Assembly: GCA_045546315.1 (NCBI GenBank)
Contig: JAZQCN010000103.1
Span: 1 to 14,018 of the forward strand
Length of the DNA stretch: 14,018 bases
Reading direction: 5' to 3'
Origin: RGIG2041 sp045546315
GTDB lineage: Bacteria; Bacillota; Clostridia; UBA1381; UMGS1253
Shown here: one piece after another, positions 7,782-14,018 of the stretch
Numbering within the stretch: position 1 is the first letter of the stretch
How the letters are laid out: every line of letters starts with the position of its first letter
The notes under the pieces: generated by a model
The model's database searches: none
Seen by the model: only the letters and a program-made list of their open reading frames with translations
What the model was told of the DNA's origin: nothing
Made by a program: the position numbers and the translations under genes

Positions 7782-8852
7782 TCAGGCGTCTGCATTTGCT
7801 GCGCTTTCACTCTTAATATCAATTTTCCAACCGGTAAGCTTCGCTGCAAGTCTTGCATTTTGACCCGCTTTACCAATTGCCAAGGAAAGCTGTGTATCCG
7901 GAACAACAACAAATGCCGATTTGTTTTCTTCATCTACATCTACGCTGATAACTTCAGACGGGCTGAGGCTGGCAGCAATATATGTAGCCGGATCATCACT
8001 GTAGCGAACAATATCAATCTTCTCACCGCCGATTTCATCGCAGATAATCTGCACGCGTCTGCCCTGTGCGCCGATACATGCACCCTGCGCGTCAACGGTC
8101 TCGTCATGCGAAACAACCGCAATTTTCGTTCTGGAACCGGCTTCTCTGCATATGCCTTTAATTTCAACAATCCCCTGTGCGATTTCCGGCACTTCCTGCT
8201 CAAAAAGTTTTTCAACGAGTCCCGGGTTTGAACGGGATACCAAAATCGATACACCCTTTGCTCCGCTTTCCACCTTCATTACATATACCTTCAGGCGATC
8301 GTGGAAATTGTAGCTTTCACCGGGCACCTGTTCCTGCGGCAGCAAGAGCGCCTCTGTGTTACCGACTGCAAGGAAAACCTTGCCCTTTTCAATTCTCTGA
8401 ATTACGCCGATAATAATGTTATTTTCTTTATCTGCAAACTCCTCTAAAATGTTGTTGCGCTCAGCCTCACGAATACGCTGTGTTACAACATTTTTGGCAG
8501 CCTGTGCTGCAATTCTTCCAAAGTCAGCAGGTGTAACCTCGATGTTTACAATATCACCAATGTTATATGCACCGTATTTTGCCTTAGCTTCATCTACGCT
8601 GATTTGCGTCAGCACATCTTCTACTGCTTCGACTACTTCCTTCTGCGCATAAACTTTAATATCGCCCGTACTATGGTCAATATTAACCAATACATTTTGT
8701 GCAGCGGAGAAGTTGCGTTTATAAGCAGTAATCAATGCAGTCTCAAGCGCCTCTAAAAGAACTTCCTCCGGAATGTTTTTTTCCAGGCTGATTGCACGAA
8801 GCGCTGTCAACAGCTCCTCTCCCTTATTTACCTTCTTTGCATTCTTTTTCAT
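7782..8852 (-). CDS. nusA: Transcription termination/antitermination factor NusA
   Basis: NusA binds RNA polymerase and nascent RNA, stimulates pausing and hairpin-dependent termination, and takes part in antitermination. The 356-residue protein has the N-terminal polymerase-binding domain (to about residue 130, including EEVLLEALETALITAYKR and GRIAAQAAKNVVTQRI), an S1 domain (around 137-200), and two KH domains. KH1 is marked by DAQGACIGAQGRRVQ and KH2 by LSLAIGKAGQNARLAAKLTGWKIDI. It ends shortly after KH2, without the acidic repeats of E. coli NusA, which is normal for Firmicutes. The ATG at 8852 has AGGAG about 11 bases upstream. As a termination factor encoded in an operon whose leader folds into a terminator-like hairpin, it is a plausible autoregulator; that is inference. 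Confidence 0.97.
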   Translation of the reverse strand: MKKNAKKVNKGEELLTALRAISLEKNIPEEVLLEALETALITAYKRNFSAAQNVLVNIDHSTGDIKVYAQKEVVEAVEDVLTQISVDEAKAKYGAYNIGDIVNIEVTPADFGRIAAQAAKNVVTQRIREAERNNILEEFADKENNIIIGVIQRIEKGKVFLAVGNTEALLLPQEQVPGESYNFHDRLKVYVMKVESGAKGVSILVSRSNPGLVEKLFEQEVPEIAQGIVEIKGICREAGSRTKIAVVSHDETVDAQGACIGAQGRRVQIICDEIGGEKIDIVRYSDDPATYIAASLSPSEVISVDVDEENKSAFVVVPDTQLSLAIGKAGQNARLAAKLTGWKIDIKSESAANADA

Positions 8853-8883
8853 TTTTCAAATCACTCCTATCAGCTATGTTTAA

Positions 8884-9339
8884 TTAAAATTCTATTGCTA
8901 ATTTAATATACGCAGCTTCCTCTTGCTTGAAGCTTACGGTTTTACCGTTTAAATCCACTGTAATGCTATCGCCGTCCTTAGAAAGCAGTACACCGCAAAA
9001 CTCCTTAAGTCCGTCCTTCGCTGCATAGAGCTTTACATCGACCTTTCTGCCGGCAAAGCGAACAAAATCCTTATCCCGCTTAAGCGCCCTGTCGATGCCC
9101 GGCGAGCACACTTCCAAAAAATACGCCTCTTTAATCGGATCCTTTTCATCCAGTGCAACACTGAGTCTTTCGGACACATATGCACATGCATCCATGTCCA
9201 CACCGCTCTCGCGGTCAAGGTATACGCGCAAAAAATAATCTGCGCCCTCTTTTTTGTACTCTACCTCAAGCACTTCGCATTCAATTTCAGAAGCAAAAGG
9301 CTCAGCGAGTGCAAAAACAATTTCTTCAACTTTCGACAT
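8884..9339 (-). CDS. rimP: Ribosome maturation factor RimP
   Basis: RimP binds free 30S subunits and assists assembly of the central pseudoknot and the head. The protein has 151 residues from the ATG at 9339. Family features include FALAEPFASEIECEVLEVEYKKEG at about residues 8-31, then YFLRVYLDRESGVDMDACAYVSE and YFLEVCSPGIDRALKRDKDF, where SPGIDR with the following basic residues is diagnostic; a small SH3-like C-terminal domain closes the protein. AAGGTGG lies 6 bases before the ATG. A longer reading from a TTG at 9372 would start inside the leader hairpin region and has no site. It is the first gene of the operon and is separated from nusA by 31 bases. Confidence 0.95.
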   Translation of the reverse strand: MSKVEEIVFALAEPFASEIECEVLEVEYKKEGADYFLRVYLDRESGVDMDACAYVSERLSVALDEKDPIKEAYFLEVCSPGIDRALKRDKDFVRFAGRKVDVKLYAAKDGLKEFCGVLLSKDGDSITVDLNGKTVSFKQEEAAYIKLAIEF

Positions 9340-9363
9340 CTTGCACCACCTTAAAATTTTTAC

Positions 9364-9405
9364 TGCATACAATGCAAAAGAGCGGGTTGTATGCCCACTC
9401 TTTTG
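9364..9405 (-). promoter_or_regulatory. Structured 5' leader of rimP with two mutually exclusive hairpins (possible attenuator)
   Basis: In the minus-strand RNA, CAAAAGAGUGGG (9405-9394) pairs with CCCGCUCUUUUG (9386-9375) to give a 12-bp stem with a 7-base loop. The one non-Watson-Crick position is U-G in this RNA but would be C-A on the other strand, so the element is built for the rimP transcript. The stem ends in CUCUUUU, resembling an intrinsic terminator with a short U run. The loop segment GCAUACAA (9394-9387) is perfectly complementary to UUGUAUGC (9372-9365) just downstream. That 8-bp alternative stem would break the first hairpin. A small local hairpin UGCAU/AUGCA (9376-9364) is a third possible fold. 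No ligand class is recognised. Confidence 0.6.
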
Positions 9406-9428
9406 ACCTTTTCCTTAACTTCACATAT

Positions 9429-9457
9429 AGTATAGCACAATAAATCTCAAAATACAA
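9429..9457 (-). promoter_or_regulatory. Promoter of the rimP-nusA-infB operon
   Basis: On the minus strand an extended -10 box TGC-TATACT (TATACT at 9429-9434) is preceded by a weak -35 TTGTAT at 9452-9457 with exactly 17 bases between. Transcription would start near 9422 and give a leader of about 80 bases before rimP. It is the only convincing sigma-A-type site in this gap on this strand. Confidence 0.65.
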
Positions 9458-9538
9458 GTGATTTTTTACATTTAATTAAAATAATTTTACTAAAATGCGC
9501 CTTTTAATCAAAATGTAATATTTATATATTAACTTATA

Positions 9539-9547
9539 TGTTATAAT
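9539..9547 (+). promoter_or_regulatory. Extended -10 promoter of the penicillin-binding protein gene
   Basis: TGT-TATAAT, a perfect -10 hexamer (9542-9547) with the TGn extension, lies about 72 bases before the start codon. The -35 position (9519-9524, TATTTA) is poor, so recognition would rest on the extended -10. Transcription would start near 9554. It is divergent from the rimP promoter, with about 80 bases of AT-rich DNA (9460-9540) between them in which I see nothing else definite. Confidence 0.6.
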
Positions 9548-9619
9548 GTATGTGTGTTTTTTATAAATTCATTCAATAGAGTCATAAAGATTAACTTGCG
9601 ATTCGGAGGTGTGCTCTCT

Positions 9620-11863
9620 ATGGCACGTGGATTTAAAATTTTTACTACTGTCTTTATTTCAACGCTACTCGCTATTGCTCTGCTAATCGGTGGCGTATTT
9701 GGTATCAGTTTTTTCGGTCTGTTCGGCACAGAGAGCTTTGATGCCAGCATGATTAGCTTAAACCTTACATCGACCGTATACTATACAGATGCAAACGGTG
9801 TATCTCACGAGCTGACGCACTTATATCAGTCGCAGAATCGTATTTGGGCAGATATAACTGATATTCCGAAGTATATGCAGGACGCTTTCGTTGCAATCGA
9901 AGACGAGCGTTTTGAGCAACACGGCGGCGTAGATATACCGCGAACCGCAAAAGCAACTTTCAAATATATCTTCACTGGCTCAAGCTCCTTCGGCGGCAGC
10001 ACGATTACACAACAGCTTGTTAAAAATCTGACCAACGACCGCGACACAAGCCCCTTGCGCAAAATTCGAGAAATGGCGCGCTCCATTGCACTGGAGCGAG
10101 AAATGTCCAAGGAACAGATTTTGGAGATGTACTTAAACACAATCTATCTTGCCAACAACTGCTACGGTGTACAAGCTGCCGCAAACAGATACTTTGGTAA
10201 AGATGCCAGCGAATTGACGCTTGCCGAATGTGCCTCTATCGCCGGCATAACACAGTACCCAAGCTATTACGATCCGCTTCAGAATCCCGAAAACAACATC
10301 GACAAGCAGCAAATCGTTTTAAAGAAAATGCTTGAGCTCGGCAAAATCACGCAGGAAGAGTACGATGCTGCTATTGCCGAAAAGCTAACTTTTGGCGTAA
10401 AAGGCAAGACGGACAACTCTCCGGTCCAGTCCTATTTCGTCGATGAGCTCATTAACGATGTTGTTCGTGATTTGATGCGTGAAAAGGGCTATTCCGAAGC
10501 TGTTGCAGAACAAATCGTATATAACAGCGGTTTAAAAATATATGCTACAATAGATCCGAATGTACAGGAGGCTATTGAAGCTGTATATGAAAACCCGGCA
10601 AGCTTCCCGAATGCCCCCGGCACCGTTAAGCCGGAATCTGCGATGGTTATTGTTGACAATCAGACCGGCGAAGTAAAAGGTATCGTCGGTGGTATCGGAA
10701 AGAAAAAGCAAAACAGAATCTTTAACAGAGCGACGCAGGCACTTCGTCAGCCGGGCTCCACAATGAAGCCGCTCGGCGTCTATGCTCCGGCAATCGAGAA
10801 GAATTTGATTTCTCCGAGTTCTTTAGTCCTCGACGCTCCAATCAACATCAACGGCTGGAAGCCGACAAACTATTACAGCGGCTATCGCGGAACGGTCACC
10901 GTCCGCACCGCATTAAAAGAATCCATGAACACGCCTGCCGTAAGAGTTCTTGAAGATGTCGGCATTGATTATTCATACAAATTCGTAACAGAGAAGCTTG
11001 GCATCACCACGCTTGTTGAAAAGGACACACGAAACGGAAAAGTGTTCTCTGACAAGGCGCTCAGCTCACTCTCTCTCGGTGGTGTAACCGACGGTGTAAA
11101 GCCGATTGAGCTTGCAGGTGCATATGCTGCATTTGCAAACGGCGGCATTTATCACACACCGCACACCTACACAAAGGTTGTAGACAGCGAAGGTAATATT
11201 TTATTAGAAAATAAGATTGAGGGTAAAGTCGCTATGAGCGATTCCACCGCTTATCTCGTTACATCCATGCTCGAAAGCGTTGTAAAAAACGGCACCGGCA
11301 CAACAGCCAGACTGCCTTGCGGCATGCCCTCCGGCGGCAAAACCGGTACAACCGACGGCGAAATAGACAGATGGTATGTCGGTTTCACACCATACTACAC
11401 CGGCGTTGTTTGGTACGGTTACGACAACCCACAATCGTTAAGCTTCTTATCCTACCACCCATGCACACCGGTGTGGAAAAATGTTATGAATACCATCAGC
11501 GCGTCACAACCCAGACAAGATTTCAAAGCGCCGGACAGTGTTAAAACAGTCTCTGTCTGCAGCGCAACCGGCAAATATCCAAACGAAGAGTGCACAACCG
11601 TTGTCGAACATTTCAAGTCCGATGCAGCACCAACTGCAAAGTGTAATGGTGAGCACATGAAACCCGTTGAAGATATCGAGGACAACCCGGAGGCCGGCGG
11701 CGCAACCGCAGAAACACCGGGGTCAGAAACCACACCGGAGAGCGGACAAACGCCGTCAACCGATCCTTCTGTCCCACCGCAATCGCCTACGGAGCAGCCT
11801 ACGGAACCTCCGCAGCAGCCACAAATACCAAGTGATGTGATTCAGATACCCGATGGCGTATAA
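9620..11863 (+). CDS. Class A penicillin-binding protein (PBP1A-type glycosyltransferase / transpeptidase)
   Basis: A bifunctional peptidoglycan synthase of 747 residues, acting outside the membrane on lipid II. One N-terminal membrane segment spans about residues 6-34. The GT51 glycosyltransferase domain shows EDERFEQHGG with catalytic E94, GGSTITQQLVKNL, then REMARSIALEREMSKEQ and EMYLNTIYL with the second key glutamate E169. The transpeptidase domain has STMK with nucleophile S380 and K383, SMN at 435-437 and KTGTT from K574. After about residue 690 the protein ends in a Pro/Thr/Glu/Gln-rich tail, probably disordered and cell-wall-facing. The ATG at 9620 has GGAGG (9605-9609) 10 bases upstream; an earlier ATG at 9554 would start almost at the transcription start and spoil the signal-anchor. 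It stands alone, divergent from the ribosome-assembly operon, and ends at a terminator. Confidence 0.94.
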   Translation: MARGFKIFTTVFISTLLAIALLIGGVFGISFFGLFGTESFDASMISLNLTSTVYYTDANGVSHELTHLYQSQNRIWADITDIPKYMQDAFVAIEDERFEQHGGVDIPRTAKATFKYIFTGSSSFGGSTITQQLVKNLTNDRDTSPLRKIREMARSIALEREMSKEQILEMYLNTIYLANNCYGVQAAANRYFGKDASELTLAECASIAGITQYPSYYDPLQNPENNIDKQQIVLKKMLELGKITQEEYDAAIAEKLTFGVKGKTDNSPVQSYFVDELINDVVRDLMREKGYSEAVAEQIVYNSGLKIYATIDPNVQEAIEAVYENPASFPNAPGTVKPESAMVIVDNQTGEVKGIVGGIGKKKQNRIFNRATQALRQPGSTMKPLGVYAPAIEKNLISPSSLVLDAPININGWKPTNYYSGYRGTVTVRTALKESMNTPAVRVLEDVGIDYSYKFVTEKLGITTLVEKDTRNGKVFSDKALSSLSLGGVTDGVKPIELAGAYAAFANGGIYHTPHTYTKVVDSEGNILLENKIEGKVAMSDSTAYLVTSMLESVVKNGTGTTARLPCGMPSGGKTGTTDGEIDRWYVGFTPYYTGVVWYGYDNPQSLSFLSYHPCTPVWKNVMNTISASQPRQDFKAPDSVKTVSVCSATGKYPNEECTTVVEHFKSDAAPTAKCNGEHMKPVEDIEDNPEAGGATAETPGSETTPESGQTPSTDPSVPPQSPTEQPTEPPQQPQIPSDVIQIPDGV

Positions 11864-11868
11864 TCCAA

Positions 11869-11902
11869 AAAAATAGCTGAGCAATTTTGCTCAGCTATTT
11901 TT
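11869..11902. terminator. Bidirectional intrinsic terminator between convergent genes
   Basis: AAAAATAGCTGAGCA (11869-11883) and its perfect complement (11888-11902) form a 15-bp stem with a 4-base loop, A-rich on one side and T-rich on the other. It lies 5 bases after the penicillin-binding protein stop and 34 bases after the permease stop on the other strand, so each transcript would have a U tract at the end of the hairpin. Confidence 0.9.
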
Positions 11903-11936
11903 AAATTCAAATCGTTATCAGCCTGCCTAATCTTTT

Positions 11937-12866
11937 TTATATAATCGAAAAAATCAGCGGAATAGTTATTACTGCAAGCAAATGCGAGATAACAGTCATG
12001 CCCGCAGCAATTGATGTATCCTTCCCGAGCGCACTTGGGATAACGATAGTATTTAATCCAAGCGGCATTGCAAGAGAGCTGACAATACATATATAAATTG
12101 TCTCGGGTATGTTTAAAAATGATGCAACTCCTATAAATGCCAAAGGCATAACAATAAGTCTTATAATAGAAACTATGTATATTCTTATATTCGTAAATGT
12201 CGTTTTAAGCGAAATGAAAGATACCACAATTCCGGTCAGAATCATTGCTATCGGCGACATACATGCTCCCGAAACATCTATAATCGAGATAACCCATTGC
12301 GGGAGCGGGATGCGAAGCAAGCCTATTATAATTCCGATCAGCATTGCTATGAACATAGGATTAACCAGTGATTTCAGACTTTCTTTGAATGTTTGTTTTT
12401 TATCCGAATCCGCAATAAGAAGCTTCGGAACGCCCCAAAGGTATATCAGCATCCACAAAGTCAATGTAAAAATCAAATATTCAAAGAAAATATCAGCAAA
12501 AAGACTGCTTACAACTGCGTTACCCATAAATCCAAAATTTGAAAAGGATAACCCGTATGTATAAATTTTTTGTATATATTTATCTTTAGTCACTGCTTTG
12601 GAAACTAAAACGGCAAATGGAATTGCAATAAATGCAATGATAAAGCTTATGACCCAAAGCTTCCATGTAATACTAATTCGCTCCACAGTAAAGTTTTCGA
12701 TAAATGTTCCCATAACAAGTGCAGGGATAAAGATTGTATTTTCCAGCTTTGATAAAACCATAGCTGAGTTTTCAGGCAATACTTTAAGCTTTACAAGTAG
12801 ATATCCTATAACTATAAATCCAAAAAGGAAAGCTACCTGATTTAATGTCGTTAAAAAAACACTCAT
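11937..12866 (-). CDS. AEC-family permease (auxin efflux carrier / malate permease type)
   Basis: A 309-residue, strongly hydrophobic integral membrane protein of the AEC family. The opening LNQVAFLFGFIVIGYLLVKLKVLP is the typical first helix of the family; SFSNFGFMGNAVVSSLF resembles the conserved N-x-G-F-x-G region near the middle; and PLGLNTIVIPSALGKD in the second half matches the repeat counterpart. About ten membrane segments can be seen in two blocks around a short loop with charged residues (ADSDKKQTFKESLKS). Members export or import organic acids such as malate, or auxin in plants; the substrate here is unknown. The ATG at 12866 was chosen because it starts the family N-terminus and overlaps TGA of the repaired upstream remnant as ATGA. 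The reading frame stays open to a GTG at 12989, but that extension encodes phosphodiesterase remnant, not permease. It is probably cotranscribed with the RpiR-type regulator. Confidence 0.88.
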   Translation of the reverse strand: MSVFLTTLNQVAFLFGFIVIGYLLVKLKVLPENSAMVLSKLENTIFIPALVMGTFIENFTVERISITWKLWVISFIIAFIAIPFAVLVSKAVTKDKYIQKIYTYGLSFSNFGFMGNAVVSSLFADIFFEYLIFTLTLWMLIYLWGVPKLLIADSDKKQTFKESLKSLVNPMFIAMLIGIIIGLLRIPLPQWVISIIDVSGACMSPIAMILTGIVVSFISLKTTFTNIRIYIVSIIRLIVMPLAFIGVASFLNIPETIYICIVSSLAMPLGLNTIVIPSALGKDTSIAAGMTVISHLLAVITIPLIFSII

Positions 12867-13066
12867 ATATTTACATCGCCTACAAGCGATTTCCCCCTCC
12901 CATTCTTTTGCCGGAGCACCCCCTATAATTTCAGCTATTTTCGGTGCTATATCAAGAATGCTTACCCCGCTAAGCTCTCTACCGGACACAAATTGAGGAC
13001 CATAAAAAACATCGGTATGATCATATCCTCATACATATCGCTCCCATGTGCTCTATCATGTCCACC
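12863..13066 (-). pseudogene. C-terminal remnant of an alkaline-phosphatase-superfamily phosphodiesterase, truncated with two frameshifts
   Basis: Reading three frames in turn gives one coherent protein end. The first frame, from 13066, encodes GGHDRAHGSDMYEDMIIP. It then shifts at a run of six T (around 13004-13009) into YGPQFVSGRELSGVSILDIA, and on to APKIAEIIGGAPAKEWEG. A second shift at a run of five G (around 12893-12897) leads to KSLVGDVNI and stop. This is the pattern of the last ~65 residues of type I phosphodiesterase / nucleotide pyrophosphatase-like enzymes (GGHDRxHG, DIAPTIAxxLG, EWEGKSL). One missing T and one extra G account for both shifts. Everything upstream, including the catalytic nucleophile region, is absent: the RpiR gene stops only 10 bases before. 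The restored stop overlaps the permease ATG. It is read as a dead gene left by a deletion; assembly error could explain the shifts but not the missing 5' part. Confidence 0.8.
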
Positions 13067-13076
13067 CTTTCAATGT

Positions 13077-13916
13077 TTAATATCTTATGTCGTCAAGGGC
13101 AGCATTTCTTAAAGAAATATGTTTTGAATACTCATCATAATTCAGAGAAGCTATCGTCAGCATAAGCGCATCAATTACACACATATGTGCTATACGGGCA
13201 GATACTGCTTCGACAGGATAGTTTTTTTCATCAGCATATACCGAAATCGAATGATCACTCTCTGCATACAAGGGACTTTTCGTAAAACTGGTTAATGCTA
13301 TCGTTGTCGCGCCGGCTTGCTTCGCAGAGCGCATTGCATCAACAACTGCTTTTGTTCTTCCGCTGTGCGAAATTCCAAACGCAACATCACCTTTTTTCAT
13401 GTTTTTTGCCATAACATTCATTTGTAAAATGTCTGTGTAAGCATACGCCTGAACATCAAGCTGAGAAAACCTGTACGCTGCATCAACTGCAACCACGGAA
13501 GATGTACCAACACCGAATATAAAAATGCGTTGTGATGATGCAAATATTTTTGATATTTCATCTATTTTTGAAAATTCAATCATTTGACAGGTACTTTTAA
13601 GCGTATTGATACCGGAATTAAAAACCTTATTGAAAATCATTTTCGAATTATCATCTTTATCAAATGGAATGTTTTTTTCATTGTAGTCATCCTTGCTAAC
13701 TGCGCCAGCCAGAGAAATTTTCAGTTTTGCAAAGCCATCCACCCCAATAGATTTACACATGCGATTAACCGCTGACGGAACTGTACCACAAGCAGTTGCA
13801 AGCTCTTTTGCTGTCATATGAACAGTCTTTTCAGGAAACTCTAAAATATAAGATGCAATCTTTTGTTCAGTTGCCGTAAGGTTTTCAAACACATTATGAA
13901 TTTTTGCAATAACCAT
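13077..13916 (-). CDS. MurR/RpiR-family transcriptional regulator (HTH + SIS domain)
   Basis: A 279-residue regulator. The N-terminal helix-turn-helix domain (residues 1 to about 77) shows the family pattern LTATEQKIASYILEFPEKTV, then MTAKELATACGTVPSAVNR and FAKLKISLAG. A SIS (sugar isomerase) domain follows at about 120-250, with IFIFGVGTSSVVAVDAAYRF, KKGDVAFGISHSGRTKAVVDA and ATTIALTSFTKSPLYAESD; the S-H-S-G-R-T segment is the phosphosugar-binding loop. Family members sense phosphorylated sugars, often amino sugars, and repress or activate a nearby catabolic or uptake gene. The ATG at 13916 has AGAGGGG 5 bases upstream. It heads a small unit with a phosphodiesterase remnant and an AEC permease, so it probably controls that unit and itself through the repeats at 13932-13978. 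The effector cannot be named from sequence. Confidence 0.92.
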   Translation of the reverse strand: MVIAKIHNVFENLTATEQKIASYILEFPEKTVHMTAKELATACGTVPSAVNRMCKSIGVDGFAKLKISLAGAVSKDDYNEKNIPFDKDDNSKMIFNKVFNSGINTLKSTCQMIEFSKIDEISKIFASSQRIFIFGVGTSSVVAVDAAYRFSQLDVQAYAYTDILQMNVMAKNMKKGDVAFGISHSGRTKAVVDAMRSAKQAGATTIALTSFTKSPLYAESDHSISVYADEKNYPVEAVSARIAHMCVIDALMLTIASLNYDEYSKHISLRNAALDDIRY

Positions 13917-13931
13917 ATTAGCCCCTCTTTC

Positions 13932-13947
13932 AGAATTAATTTCTATA
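13932..13947 (-). promoter_or_regulatory. Putative operator, proximal copy
   Basis: TATAGAAATTAATTCT on the minus strand, an imperfect palindrome with AGAA/TTCT arms. It matches the distal copy at 13963-13978 at 15 of 16 positions, spaced 31 bp centre to centre (about three helical turns). It lies in the 5' untranslated region just before the ribosome-binding site of the RpiR-type gene. Binding by that regulator is inference. Confidence 0.6.
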
Positions 13948-13962
13948 TATATTTGAATTGGT

Positions 13963-13978
13963 AGAATTTATTTCTATA
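13963..13978 (-). promoter_or_regulatory. Putative operator, distal copy overlapping the -10 box
   Basis: TATAGAAATAAATTCT on the minus strand, the second copy of the 16-base repeat. Its first three bases overlap the -10 box at 13976-13981 and the rest covers the likely transcription start near 13969. A protein bound here would block polymerase, which suggests autorepression. Confidence 0.6.
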
Positions 13979-14004
13979 ATATCGTAACTTTTCTTGTTTG
14001 TCAA
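13976..14004 (-). promoter_or_regulatory. Promoter of the RpiR regulator-permease unit
   Basis: A consensus -35 TTGACA (13999-14004), an exact 17-bp spacer and TATTAT as -10 (13976-13981, one mismatch to TATAAT). This is the best sigma-A promoter in the window. A strong core promoter with operator-like repeats at the start site is the expected layout for a repressed, inducible unit. Confidence 0.8.
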
Positions 14005-14018
14005 GATAAAATCATACC

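Noticed and set aside
9340..9372. A TTG start adding 11 residues to RimP
   Set aside because: It would begin within the leader's alternative stem without a ribosome-binding site, whereas the ATG at 9339 has AAGGTGG at ideal spacing.
9375..9405. Treating the leader hairpin as a terminator for plus-strand transcription
   Set aside because: On the plus strand the stem has a C-A mismatch and no upstream plus-strand gene exists; the pairing is better in the rimP RNA.
9554..9619. An upstream ATG adding 22 residues to the penicillin-binding protein
   Set aside because: It coincides with the likely transcription start, has no Shine-Dalgarno and adds charged residues before the membrane anchor; the ATG at 9620 has GGAGG.
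12867..12989. A GTG start at 12989 giving the permease a 41-residue N-terminal extension
   Set aside because: The extension is recognisable as phosphodiesterase C-terminus read through a frameshift, and the permease family starts at the ATG at 12866.
1..14018. CRISPR arrays, tRNA or rRNA genes, insertion sequences, phage genes, toxin-antitoxin or defence genes
   Set aside because: I looked for repeated spacers, cloverleaf-like sequence, transposase motifs and small paired genes on both strands and saw none that can be supported.

Overview
The window looks like a low-to-moderate-GC Gram-positive chromosome of the Clostridia type. The strongest reason is the gene order rimP-nusA-rnpM-L7Ae-like-infB-rbfA-nrnA-truB-ribF, together with purine-rich Shine-Dalgarno sites (GGAGG type) before most genes and a promoter with sigma-A-like boxes. 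Genus cannot be read from the sequence, and no rRNA, tRNA, CRISPR array, phage or insertion-sequence gene is visible.

Layout. Positions 1-9434, all on the minus strand, form one long housekeeping operon. It starts from an extended -10 promoter at about 9429-9457 and a structured 5' leader with two competing hairpins. It then runs rimP, nusA, rnpM (ylxR), an L7Ae-like ribosomal protein (ylxQ), infB, rbfA, nrnA, truB, ribF, glmU and the first 78 codons of prs, which leaves the window at position 1. Intergenic gaps are 0-50 bases and several stops overlap the next start, so translational coupling is likely. The genes serve ribosome assembly and translation initiation, transcription elongation, RNA modification and turnover, FAD/FMN synthesis, and the precursors UDP-GlcNAc and PRPP. 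At the ribF end the usual rpsO is absent and the glmU-prs pair follows instead.

A divergent class A penicillin-binding protein gene (9620-11863, plus strand) has its own extended -10 promoter. It ends at a strong 15-bp hairpin with A and T flanks at 11869-11902, which can terminate transcription from both sides.

Positions 11937-14018 (minus strand) hold an accessory-looking module: a MurR/RpiR-family sugar-phosphate-sensing regulator, the decayed C-terminal end of an alkaline-phosphatase-superfamily phosphodiesterase, and an AEC-family permease. The promoter before the regulator has a consensus -35 box, a 17-bp spacer and a near-consensus -10 box. Two 16-bp near-identical direct repeats exactly 31 bp apart lie across its -10 box and the start of the transcript, probably the operators for autoregulation.

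The points most worth a second look are: a GlmU whose nucleotidyltransferase signature (GxGTR...K) has been replaced residue for residue while its acetyltransferase site is intact; the truncated and doubly frameshifted phosphodiesterase remnant, whose restored reading frame ends in an ATGA overlap with the permease start; and the rimP leader, whose hairpin loop is perfectly complementary to the sequence just downstream. I see no clear new multi-gene system here; most of the window is ordinary housekeeping.
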